DNA from: Planctomycetota bacterium | GTDB lineage: Bacteria > Planctomycetota > Planctomycetia > Isosphaerales > Isosphaeraceae | Length of the DNA stretch: 12,167 nt | Direction of reading: 5' to 3' | Assembly (NCBI GenBank): GCA_021777685.1 | Contig: JAJYDH010000160.1 | Coordinates: forward strand, 1 to 12,167 | Shown here: positions 6,544 through 12,167 of the stretch, piece after piece | How positions within the stretch are numbered: the first letter of the stretch is position 1 | Layout: every line of letters starts with the position of its first letter | The notes under the pieces: generated by a model | What the model was told of the DNA's origin: nothing | The model's database searches: none | What the model saw: the letters and a program-made list of their open reading frames with translations, nothing else | Position numbers and translations under genes: made by a program

Positions 6544-6904
6544 AATTGCCCGACGCTTAACCGGGTTTCCGGCCGGGTCGTCTCGATGAGCCTTGATCCG
6601 GGCGGGGCCTCGAACTTGGCCGGACAAAGCACGCCCAAAGCGCCTTGAAAATCCCGAATATCGGCCGGTCACGACCCGATTTCCGGCCGAAATAGGTCGA
6701 TAAAGGGCCCATTTCGGGGTAATCAATGCGATCCAAATCGCACTTTGCAAGGCAAACCTTGCTGTCTGGATGGGTTAAACATCATCGATCGGGAAGTTTA
6801 GGTGTTTTGGGGACTTCACCGAAGCGACCCGTGATGGCAACGTGCCATCCCCGAGACCTGTCGAGGGGATCGCGGGAGACGCGGAGGCTCGCGGAGAATT
6901 CGGG
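6544..6904. other. Intergenic stretch without a convincing gene
   Basis: No frame here has a plausible product. It is less GC-rich than its surroundings. It holds two adjacent small stems, GCGAT-CCAA-ATCGC (6728-6741) and GCAAGG-CAAA-CCTTGC (6747-6762), a stem GATGGCA-ACG-TGCCATC (6834-6850), and the string TTTCCGGCCG twice (near 6567 and 6680). It probably separates the permease promoter from the decayed gene end at 6905. Confidence 0.4.
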
Positions 6905-7274
6905 TCATATCAACGATGCCGCAAGCGCGGCCGAGTTGAGCGGTCTCGGGGATTCAGGCGGAAGAGCACCGATGACCGCCTCGCTCGGCCCCTCTCCGTG
7001 AATCTCCGCGTCCTCGCCGAAGGATCCCGTCAGTTCGCGGTCATTTCCCGCCCGATCCTGGCGCGGCGGCGGGGGGGCGTTGAGGCCGATCAGGGCCTTC
7101 GCCTCCCGGAAGGCGAGCCAGAGGACCAGGTCGTCGTGGTCGGCGCCGTCGACGAGCGGGTACTGGCCGTCGGCCGGCGGCGGTCTCAGCCTCGCGGCAG
7201 TCTCGGTCGCGAGGCTCCGAGCCTCGTCGCCCAGGCCCCGGCGATGCACGCACATGGCGCGGTCGAACGCCGAC
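6905..7274 (-). pseudogene. Decayed second copy of the kinase/TPR protein's C-terminal end
   Basis: Translated on the minus strand, about 7060-7270 reads AFDRAMCVHRRGLGDEARSL..., then GADHDDLVLWLAFREAKALIGL. This matches the C-terminal end of the TPR protein encoded at 8110-9330 (AFYRAMSLHRRGRIDEARKL..., GADHDDLILWLAYKEAKALIGF) at about 43 of 68 positions by eye. The match begins right at the end of the DUF4058 gene, with no start codon, ribosome site or upstream kinase/TPR part, so it is a fragment. The open frame reaches 6905, but the tail after about 7060 (NDRELTGSFGEDAEIHGEG...) has no counterpart. It may simply be a leftover from duplication. Confidence 0.75.
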
Positions 7275-8015
7275 TCAGATCCGCTCGGCGGGGTTGATGA
7301 CCCGTTGCCAGCGTGCCGGGACGGTGTCCCATGCGGCCTGGTAGGTGGCTTCCAGAGGGACCAGGATGTAGAACCCCGGGGCCAGAAAGAGGGGCATGTC
7401 GGGCAAGACGTCCCCGACGGCGACCGTCTCGATGAAGGCTCTCGTGGAGAGTTCCGCTTCATAAGCGACCAGGGTGAGCGGCTTTTCCGGGGGCAGTTCA
7501 AACGGCTCGTCCGTGAATTGTTCCCAGATGGCCGAGTGGATGCCGTTCGGGTCGCGGCGGCCGGGGGGAAATGGGTCGAGCAGGAGCAGATGAATCCGAT
7601 GGTCGATCAACTCGCAGGCCTTCTGCACGAAGGCCCGGAACGCGTGGGCGTTGTTCTTGTTCCCCGGCGAGACGATCTCGATCATGGCGACGATGCGATC
7701 CCCGCTGACATGCCGGACCGCCACCAGGCTCTTGCGGCGCTGTTTGAACTCGCCGGGGAGTTCGGCGGAGAAGGTCGTCCTGGGGCGTGCCCGGGTCGCG
7801 ATCCCGCCGCCGTCGGGGGCGGGGGCGGGGGTGATGGCCTGGTCTTGCAAGGTCAACACATCCGGCCCGAAGCCGGCGGCCACTTGCTCCGCCATGGCAT
7901 AGTAATCGGGCGGCAGCAACCCTCGGTTGAGCGCGCGTTTGATTTCCGAGATCCACTCGTGGTGGAAATCGTGATAAATCCCCGCTTCCACGCGGGTCCA
8001 GTCGTGAATCGGCAT
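7275..8015 (-). CDS. DUF4058 family protein
   Basis: This complete 246-residue protein starts MPIHDWTRVEAGIYHDFHHEWISEIKRALNRGLLPPDYYA, typical of DUF4058. The cytoplasmic product has no membrane segment. Two motifs stand out: GPDV (PD at 51-52) and MIEIVSPGNK (111-120, with E113 and K120), an order that recalls the PD...ExxSPxxK signature of Uma2-like proteins of the PD-(D/E)XK nuclease superfamily. A nuclease role is inference. The end (LPDMPLFLAPGFYILVPLEATYQAAWD) is the normal family C-terminus. The start is fixed by GGGAGG seven bases upstream, and a -10 box lies at 8034-8039. It follows the TPR gene on the same strand with a 94-bp gap and is followed directly by the decayed TPR end. Confidence 0.88.
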   Translation of the reverse strand: MPIHDWTRVEAGIYHDFHHEWISEIKRALNRGLLPPDYYAMAEQVAAGFGPDVLTLQDQAITPAPAPDGGGIATRARPRTTFSAELPGEFKQRRKSLVAVRHVSGDRIVAMIEIVSPGNKNNAHAFRAFVQKACELIDHRIHLLLLDPFPPGRRDPNGIHSAIWEQFTDEPFELPPEKPLTLVAYEAELSTRAFIETVAVGDVLPDMPLFLAPGFYILVPLEATYQAAWDTVPARWQRVINPAERI

Positions 8016-8033
8016 GGCCCACCTCCCGCCGAG

Positions 8034-8042
8034 ATTGTACCA
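8034..8042 (-). promoter_or_regulatory. Extended -10 promoter element for the DUF4058 gene
   Basis: The minus strand reads TGGTACAAT, ending 18 bases before the ATG at 8015, so the mRNA leader would be about 12 bases and contain little beyond the ribosome binding site. No clear -35 box is present. Confidence 0.42.
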
Positions 8043-8109
8043 GGTCGGCCTCGCGACTTCTCCCGCGGGGGCGGGACGACATCCGCCGGAGACTTCGCAT
8101 CACCCCCGG

Positions 8110-9330
8110 TCATCTCCCGTCGGGCTTCGGCGCGGCGGCCGGTGTCGCGTCGAACCCGATCAGGGCCTTCGCCTCCTTGTAGGCCAGCCAGAGGATCAGG
8201 TCGTCGTGGTCGGCCCCGCCGGCCAGCGGGTTCTTGTCGTCGGCCGGCAGGGGCTTCATCGTCGCCGCGGCCTCGGCCGCGAGCTTGCGGGCCTCGTCGA
8301 TCCGGCCCCGGCGGTGCAGGCTCATGGCGCGGTAGAACGCCGCGGTCCCCGCCACCGCGGGGATACCCTTGCCGGCCTCGGCCGCGGCGAGCAGGGCCGC
8401 GTCGCAGGCCGGGTCGTCGCCGGCGCGGTAGGCCGCCATCCCCAGCGCGAGCAGCCTCCACGGCCGACGCTTCACCTCGTCGCCGGGCTTCGCCGCCGTG
8501 CGGCCGAGGGCGAGGGCCTCGTCGAGTTCCGCCCGGTCCGGGGCCGGGAGGATGCTGCTCAGCTTTGCGATGAACTCCGCCATGACCACGTCGTCGGTCC
8601 CCCTGGCGAGCGCCAGGGCCCGCCGGCGGACGGCGGCGAACTCCTCCGGCTGCCCGAGCCAGGCCCGCAACGCGGCATTCTTCAGGGAGGCGAGCAAGTC
8701 CCGCGGATCGGAGGCGAAAGACATCTCCAGGAGGTGGAGCGCCTCGGGCGTGCGACCGACGTCCATCAAGGCTTGGGCCAGGTTGTGCAGGCTCCCGCGC
8801 ATCAAGGGGTAGCCCTCGCCTGGCCTGGCCTTCCGCAGCGCCAGCATCTCCTCGTAGAGCTTGAGGGCCTCGGCGTGCCGGCCCAGGGCGGAGTAGCCCT
8901 CGGCCAGGTTGCCCATGCTCGCCAGCGTGGCGGGGTGATCGGCGCCGAGCCTGGCCTTCTGCCGCGCCAGATCCTCCTCGTAGAGCTTGAGGGCCTCGGC
9001 CGGCCGGCCCAGGTAGGAGTAGCCCTCGGCCACGCGGTCCAGGCTCGTGCGCGTGTCGGGGTGGTCGGGGCCGAGCCTGGCCTTCCTCAACGCCAGCACC
9101 TCCTCGTAGAGCTTGAGGGCCTCGGCGTGCCGGCGCAGATCATGGTAGTTGTTGGCCAGGTTGTTCATGCTGACGAGCGTGTCGGGGTCGTCGGGGCCGC
9201 GCCTGGCCTTCTTCAACGCCAGCGCCTCCTCGTTGAGCTTGAGGGCCTCGGCGTGCCGGCCCAGGGCGGAATAGCTGTTGGCCAGGCTGTTCATGCTCCA
9301 GAGCGTGTTGGGGTGGTCGGGGCCGAGCAT
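8110..9330 (-). CDS. TPR-repeat protein, detached C-terminal half of the upstream Ser/Thr kinase
   Basis: The 406-residue frame has consecutive 42-residue TPRs of the kinesin-light-chain/NPHP3 kind (LGPDHPNTLWSMNSLANSYSALGRHAEALKLNEEALALKKAR and following), then a helical C-terminal region ending in GADHDDLILWLAYKEAKALIGF. Such repeats bind protein partners. The same frame is open back to 9507, with no usable start before the ATG at 9330, and it encodes what intact kinase/TPR proteins carry after the GGLGY stretch (DVKLADAITAALPAIEKGFPDRPLTEARLRRSIGTTFSDLGKHEVAREQYEAALSIYRR). So it was one gene with the kinase and is now separated by a 2-base shift. If translated alone it would begin inside a TPR without a good ribosome site, so it is probably silent or a sequencing error is involved. 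Confidence 0.75.
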   Translation of the reverse strand: MLGPDHPNTLWSMNSLANSYSALGRHAEALKLNEEALALKKARRGPDDPDTLVSMNNLANNYHDLRRHAEALKLYEEVLALRKARLGPDHPDTRTSLDRVAEGYSYLGRPAEALKLYEEDLARQKARLGADHPATLASMGNLAEGYSALGRHAEALKLYEEMLALRKARPGEGYPLMRGSLHNLAQALMDVGRTPEALHLLEMSFASDPRDLLASLKNAALRAWLGQPEEFAAVRRRALALARGTDDVVMAEFIAKLSSILPAPDRAELDEALALGRTAAKPGDEVKRRPWRLLALGMAAYRAGDDPACDAALLAAAEAGKGIPAVAGTAAFYRAMSLHRRGRIDEARKLAAEAAATMKPLPADDKNPLAGGADHDDLILWLAYKEAKALIGFDATPAAAPKPDGR

Positions 9331-9364
9331 CCGTCGATAGATCGACAGGGCCGCCTCGTATTGC
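8861..9364 (-). repeat. 126-bp tandem DNA repeats encoding TPRs
   Basis: The string TTGAGGGCCT recurs at 8861, 8987, 9113 and 9239, exactly 126 bases (42 codons) apart, within longer similar units including CTCGGCGTGCCGGC and GGCCTTC. The units stay in frame and match the TPR period. Confidence 0.8.
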
Positions 9365-9500
9365 TCCCGCGCGACCTCGTGCTTGCCCAGATCAGAGAAG
9401 GTAGTCCCGATCGACCGGCGCAGCCGGGCCTCGGTCAGCGGTCTGTCCGGGAAGCCCTTCTCGATCGCCGGCAGGGCGGCCGTGATCGCGTCGGCCAGCT

Positions 9501-11186
9501 TTACGTCGTATAGCCCAGGCCACCGTGCTGCCCCTTCGGGCGCGCCGCGGCGAAGACCTTGCTCTCGACGAAGCGGAGCACGTCCTCGACCGTCTCCTTC
9601 GCCTTCCGCTCCTCCTCGGCCGCCGCGACGGCCTTCTTCTCATTCTCCTCGGCCAGCCTCTTCTTGTCCTGGGCGTCGAGCCTGGCCAGGCGCTCGCCCT
9701 CGGCCGCCGCGACGGCCTTCTTCTCATGCTCCTGGGCGTCGAGCCTGGCCAGGCGCTCCGCGTCGGCCGCCCGCCGGGCCTCGAAGAGGCCCCAGGTCGT
9801 CCCCGCCACGCCCGCCACCAGCGCCAGCAGGACCAGGCTCGCGGCGATCACGCCCGCCCGGTGCTTGCGGACGAACTTCCGCAGCCGATACGACCGGCTC
9901 GGCGGCGCGGCCAGCACGGGTTCCGAGGCCAGGTGCCGGAGGATGTCGGCCCCGAGGCCGTTGGCCGTCTCGTACCGCCGGGTCCGGTCCTTCTCCAGTG
10001 CCTTCATCACGATCCAGTCGAGGTCCCCCCGCAGTGCTCGCTTGAGGTGATCGGGATCGACCGCGCGATTGGCCGCGATGCTGGGCAGGGCGTCGGCCGT
10101 GCTGACCTTGGTGCTGGGCTTCGACGGGTCGACCTCGCGGACCATCCGCAGCATCTCCAGCAGCGCCCCGCGCTTGAACTGCGAGGCGTCCAGCGGCGGC
10201 GAGCCGGCCAGCAGCTCGTAGAGGATCACGCCCAGGGCGTAGACGTCGGTCCGGGTGTCGATGTCCATCGAGGACGGGTCGGCCTGCTCGGGGCTCATGT
10301 AGGTCGGCGTGCCGACGATCGCCCCGGTGTCGCCGAGGGAGTGGTCGGTCAGGTTCGCCTCGGTCGCCTTGGCCACGCCGAAGTCGATCACCTTGGGCGT
10401 GGGCCGGCCGTCGACCTCGGTGACCATGACGTTGGAGGGCTTGAGGTCGCGGTGGATGACCCCCTTCTGGTGCGCGTGCTGGACGGCCTGGCAGACGGCG
10501 ACGAAGAGTTGGAGCCGGGCGTCGACCGGCAGCCGGAGGCGGTCGCAGTAGTCGGTGATCGGGACGCCGTCGACCAGCTCCATCACGAAGAACGGCTGAT
10601 GGGCCTCGGTGGCGCCGCCGTCGTAGACGCGGGCGATGTTGGGGTGGTCCATCATCGCCAGGGCCTGGCGTTCGGCGTCGAACCGGGCCAGGACCGAACG
10701 CGAGTCCATGCCGACCTTGATCAGCTTCAGGGCCACCTGGCGTTTGACGGGCTGGGATTGCTCGGCCCGGTAGACCGTACCCATGCCGCCCTCGCCGAGG
10801 ACTTCGAGCAGGGTGTACCGCCCGGCGATGACCCGACCGGGGACGAAGGCCACAGGGCGGCCGGCCGGCGGGGTGCCCGCGAGCGTGGGGTCGTCGCCGT
10901 CGGGCCGATGCTCTCCGGTCACCAGCTCCGAGGGCGGAGTGCCCTCCGGGGCGCCCGCGCCGGTCGCCTGCTGGGTGGAGGCCAGATCGCGTTCGACTGC
11001 GGCGGTGGCGTCGGCCTCCAGGAACCGGCCGGCCCCGTCATGGGCGGCCAGCAGCGCCTCGACCCGTAGTCGGAGCGGGGCGTCGTCGCCGCAGGCGGCG
11101 TCGAGGTAGGCGGCCCGCTCGGCCGGGTCGGTCCGTTCGAGGGCCTCGGCGAAGACGGTCATCAATCCAGGGTCGTGGTCGGACAT
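9501..11186 (-). CDS. Membrane-anchored Ser/Thr protein kinase (frameshifted before its TPR tail)
   Basis: The 561-residue product starts with an N-terminal region typical of planctomycete kinases (FAEALERTDPAERAAYLDAAC). The kinase domain spans about 124-410: glycine loop GEGGMG (131-136), ATP lysine K154 in VALK, E172, HRDLKPSN (245-252, D247), DFG (268-270), and SPE (298-300). All catalytic residues are present, so it should be active. A single membrane segment follows at about 434-457, then an Ala/Glu/Lys coiled coil with repeated ERLARLDAQ and EKKAVAAAE. The protein ends abruptly after GGLGYTT, where relatives run on into TPRs. The start has GGAGGTGA a few bases upstream. It follows the ECF sigma gene by 84 bp, so it likely forms a signalling operon with it. 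Confidence 0.9.
   Translation of the reverse strand: MSDHDPGLMTVFAEALERTDPAERAAYLDAACGDDAPLRLRVEALLAAHDGAGRFLEADATAAVERDLASTQQATGAGAPEGTPPSELVTGEHRPDGDDPTLAGTPPAGRPVAFVPGRVIAGRYTLLEVLGEGGMGTVYRAEQSQPVKRQVALKLIKVGMDSRSVLARFDAERQALAMMDHPNIARVYDGGATEAHQPFFVMELVDGVPITDYCDRLRLPVDARLQLFVAVCQAVQHAHQKGVIHRDLKPSNVMVTEVDGRPTPKVIDFGVAKATEANLTDHSLGDTGAIVGTPTYMSPEQADPSSMDIDTRTDVYALGVILYELLAGSPPLDASQFKRGALLEMLRMVREVDPSKPSTKVSTADALPSIAANRAVDPDHLKRALRGDLDWIVMKALEKDRTRRYETANGLGADILRHLASEPVLAAPPSRSYRLRKFVRKHRAGVIAASLVLLALVAGVAGTTWGLFEARRAADAERLARLDAQEHEKKAVAAAEGERLARLDAQDKKRLAEENEKKAVAAAEEERKAKETVEDVLRFVESKVFAAARPKGQHGGLGYTT
9505..9512 (-). other. Frameshift site splitting kinase and TPR halves
   Basis: The coding strand reads CTGGGCTATACGACGTAA. 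Removing one of the two TA dinucleotides (plus-strand 9509-9512) gives CTG GGC TAC GAC GTA AAG, restoring GLGYDVKLAD and a single frame from 11186 to 8110. Either a real mutation or an assembly error is possible. Confidence 0.7.
9615..9758 (-). repeat. Short internal repeats in the kinase coiled coil
   Basis: A 29-base string starting CTCGGCCGCCGCGACGGCC occurs at 9615-9643 and 9699-9727, and another starting TCCTGGGCGTCGAGCCTGG occurs at 9667-9695 and 9730-9758. Both offsets (84 and 63) are multiples of three, so they encode repeated ERLARLDAQ / EKKAVAAAE blocks. Confidence 0.65.
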
Positions 11187-11251
11187 GGCCTCACCTCCGG
11201 GTCGGGGTTCTCTCCCACAATGCCCCGTCCGGATCTGGAGTGCGCCGCGGA

Positions 11252-11271
11252 ATTCGAAATGTTCTTCGAAT
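11252..11271. promoter_or_regulatory. AT-rich palindrome between sigma factor and kinase genes
   Basis: ATTCGAA (11252-11258) and TTCGAAT (11265-11271) form a perfect 7-bp inverted repeat with a six-base spacer in an otherwise very GC-rich stretch. It touches the ECF stop codon and lies 66 bases before the kinase start. It could be an operator or a small mRNA hairpin; neither is proven. Confidence 0.35.
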
Positions 11272-11819
11272 CACCCGCCGCCCAGGGCGTCGGCGAGCCA
11301 GGCGCGGGCGAAGGCCCATTGCCGGTCGGCGGTCCGGCGGGGGAGGCCCAGGGACTCGGCCGCCTCGCCCAGCGTCATCCCCGCGAAGAACCGCAGCTTC
11401 ACCAGCTCGGCGGCGACGGGGAACTCCTCCGCCAGGCGGTCGAGGGCGTCGTCGAGCTGGAGGAGGTCGCGGTCGGGGGCCGCGGCCGGGTTCGTGAGGC
11501 GGTCGAGGTCGACCCGGGTCCGCCCGCCGCCCCGCTTGAGCCGGTCCCGGTCGCGGGCGTGATTGACCAGGACCCGCCGCATCGCCTCGGCCGCCGCGGC
11601 GAAGAAGTGCCCCCGCCCCTCGAAGTGCTGGCCGCCGACCAGCCGGAGGTAGGCCTCGTGCACCAGCGCGGTGGCGTCGAGCGTGTGCCCGGGTCCCTCC
11701 GAGGCCATCCTCGCGGAGGCGAGCTTCCGCAACTCGTCGTAGACGAGCGGGAGCAGCTCGGCCGCCGCGTGGCGGTCGCCGGCCGCGGCGGCGTCGAGGA
11801 GCTGGGTGATCTCGGACAT
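11271..11819 (-). CDS. ECF-type RNA polymerase sigma factor (planctomycete Sigma70_ECF family)
   Basis: The 182-residue protein carries the two domains of ECF sigma factors. Region 2 spans about 17-90 (LPLVYDELRKLASARM, TLDATALVHEAYLRL, GHFFAAAAEAMRRVLVNHAR) and region 4 about 118-180 (LQLDDALDRLAEEFPVAAELVKLRFFAGMTLGEAAESLGLPRRTADRQWAFARAWL). The wording THTLDATALVHEAYLRL/HFFAAAAEAMRRVLVNHAR type is that of the PF07638/TIGR02999 group, which in planctomycetes commonly sits beside Ser/Thr kinases. No anti-sigma gene is adjacent. Family knowledge suggests the kinase acts as the regulator, by phosphorylating the sigma factor. No ribosome binding site is visible before the ATG, and a -10-like TAGAAT lies only seven bases upstream, so translation may be leaderless. 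Confidence 0.9.
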   Translation of the reverse strand: MSEITQLLDAAAAGDRHAAAELLPLVYDELRKLASARMASEGPGHTLDATALVHEAYLRLVGGQHFEGRGHFFAAAAEAMRRVLVNHARDRDRLKRGGGRTRVDLDRLTNPAAAPDRDLLQLDDALDRLAEEFPVAAELVKLRFFAGMTLGEAAESLGLPRRTADRQWAFARAWLADALGGG

Positions 11820-11826
11820 CGGCCCG

Positions 11827-11832
11827 ATTCTA
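11827..11832 (-). promoter_or_regulatory. Possible -10 box of a near-leaderless sigma factor transcript
   Basis: TAGAAT on the minus strand matches five of six consensus bases. It ends seven bases before the ATG at 11819, putting the RNA start about at the start codon. The -35 position (TGTTCG at 17-base spacing) is weak. Confidence 0.3.
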
Positions 11833-11890
11833 ACGCCTGCATCGTCGCGCGAACATGGAGTTGAGCCGGTACTCCCGCACCCGTCGGCGG

Positions 11891-12166
11891 CTACCGGGCC
11901 TTTTCGAGCGGGTCGAGGTCGCGGACGGTGATGAGGCGGTTGCCCAGGGCCTCGTCGAAGTGGACGTCGCCCCGGACGCCGACCTTTCGGGCGAGGAACC
12001 GGCCGGCGGGGATGCCGGGCGGGATGGCCAGGTAGGCGATCGGCCGTCCTTCGGGGCCGATCAGGGCGTGGACCCTCTGCCCGTCGTGCTCGCGGGAGGA
12101 CGCCTGGAGCAGCCCCTTGGCGTCGTAGGCCCGGTCGGTGAACGTCCGCGCCTCGGCGAGCTTCTG
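11891..12166 (-). CDS. Unidentified protein, C-terminal 91 residues (5' end outside window)
   Basis: The open frame enters from the right edge and ends at TAG (11891-11893), with third positions nearly all G or C. Its sequence includes FTDRAYDAKGLLQASS, then VHALIGPEGRPIAYLAIPPGIPAGRFLARKVGVRGDVHFDEALGNRLITVRDLDPLEKAR. The YDAxGxL...ALIGPxGxxxAYLxxxPG...GRxVGVxG pattern recalls a small beta-rich module I associate with planctomycete secreted or SH3-domain proteins, but I cannot name a family firmly and no function should be assigned. It lies 58 bp upstream of the -10-like box of the sigma factor gene on the same strand. Confidence 0.75.
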   Translation of the reverse strand, partial: QKLAEARTFTDRAYDAKGLLQASSREHDGQRVHALIGPEGRPIAYLAIPPGIPAGRFLARKVGVRGDVHFDEALGNRLITVRDLDPLEKAR

Positions 12167-12167
12167 C

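Noticed and set aside
6905..7501. Minus-strand frame of 198 codons taken as one protein
   Set aside because: Its first part (7275-7501) is an out-of-frame reading of the DUF4058 gene; only about 7060-7270 has meaningful similarity, so it is called a gene fragment.
8861..9364. Regular repeats considered as a CRISPR array
   Set aside because: The period is 126 bases with the whole unit repeated, in frame, and encoding TPRs; there are no unique spacers or cas genes.
7080..9513. Two long plus-strand frames of nearly 500 codons each
   Set aside because: They mirror the DUF4058 and TPR genes; their apparent repeats (LVELEGLGVPAQ) are the antisense reading of the TPR DNA repeats.
9525..11069. Plus-strand open frame of 514 codons
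   Set aside because: It is antisense to the kinase, which has every catalytic motif in the other strand.

Overview
The window is GC-rich double-stranded bacterial DNA that looks like a planctomycete of the Isosphaeraceae type. The pointers are a planctomycete-style ECF sigma factor next to a Ser/Thr kinase with a long TPR tail, a DUF4058 protein of a kind I know mainly from planctomycetes and cyanobacteria, a futalosine-pathway menaquinone gene, and very high third-position GC. The genus cannot be fixed from this stretch.

Left part (1-2110), mostly plus strand. The window opens in the C-terminal part of mqnE (aminofutalosine synthase). Seven bases after it comes a RelE/ParE-like toxin gene, which overlaps a Phd-like antitoxin gene by 62 bp, so the toxin comes first. 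After a likely promoter (1007-1035) there is a complete class I SAM-dependent methyltransferase. Three separate long perfect hairpins (1943-2109) fill the gap to the next, convergent gene.

Middle part (2113-6904). A minus-strand DEAD-box RNA helicase with a Gly/Arg-rich tail has a long leader. A loosely packed stretch (about 3780-4600) follows, holding two possible small Pro-rich, acidic plus-strand proteins and strong hairpins. Next is a minus-strand APC-family (CAT-type) amino-acid permease. The roughly 750 bp upstream of it have no convincing gene but carry seven degenerate GAA(C/G)C(C/T)AA repeats and several hairpins.

Right part (6905-12167), all minus strand. In transcription order: the 3' end of an unidentified planctomycete protein, an ECF sigma factor, a membrane-anchored Ser/Thr kinase, a TPR region that was clearly once the kinase's C-terminal half but is now in another frame, a DUF4058 protein with its own promoter, and a degraded second copy of the TPR protein's C-terminal end. 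The kinase/TPR split is explained by a 2-base TA duplication at 9509-9512. The duplicated C-terminal module on both sides of DUF4058 points to tandem duplication or insertion followed by decay.

The sigma factor and kinase probably form one signalling unit, as sigma/kinase pairs commonly do in planctomycetes. The other genes look like independent housekeeping or accessory units.
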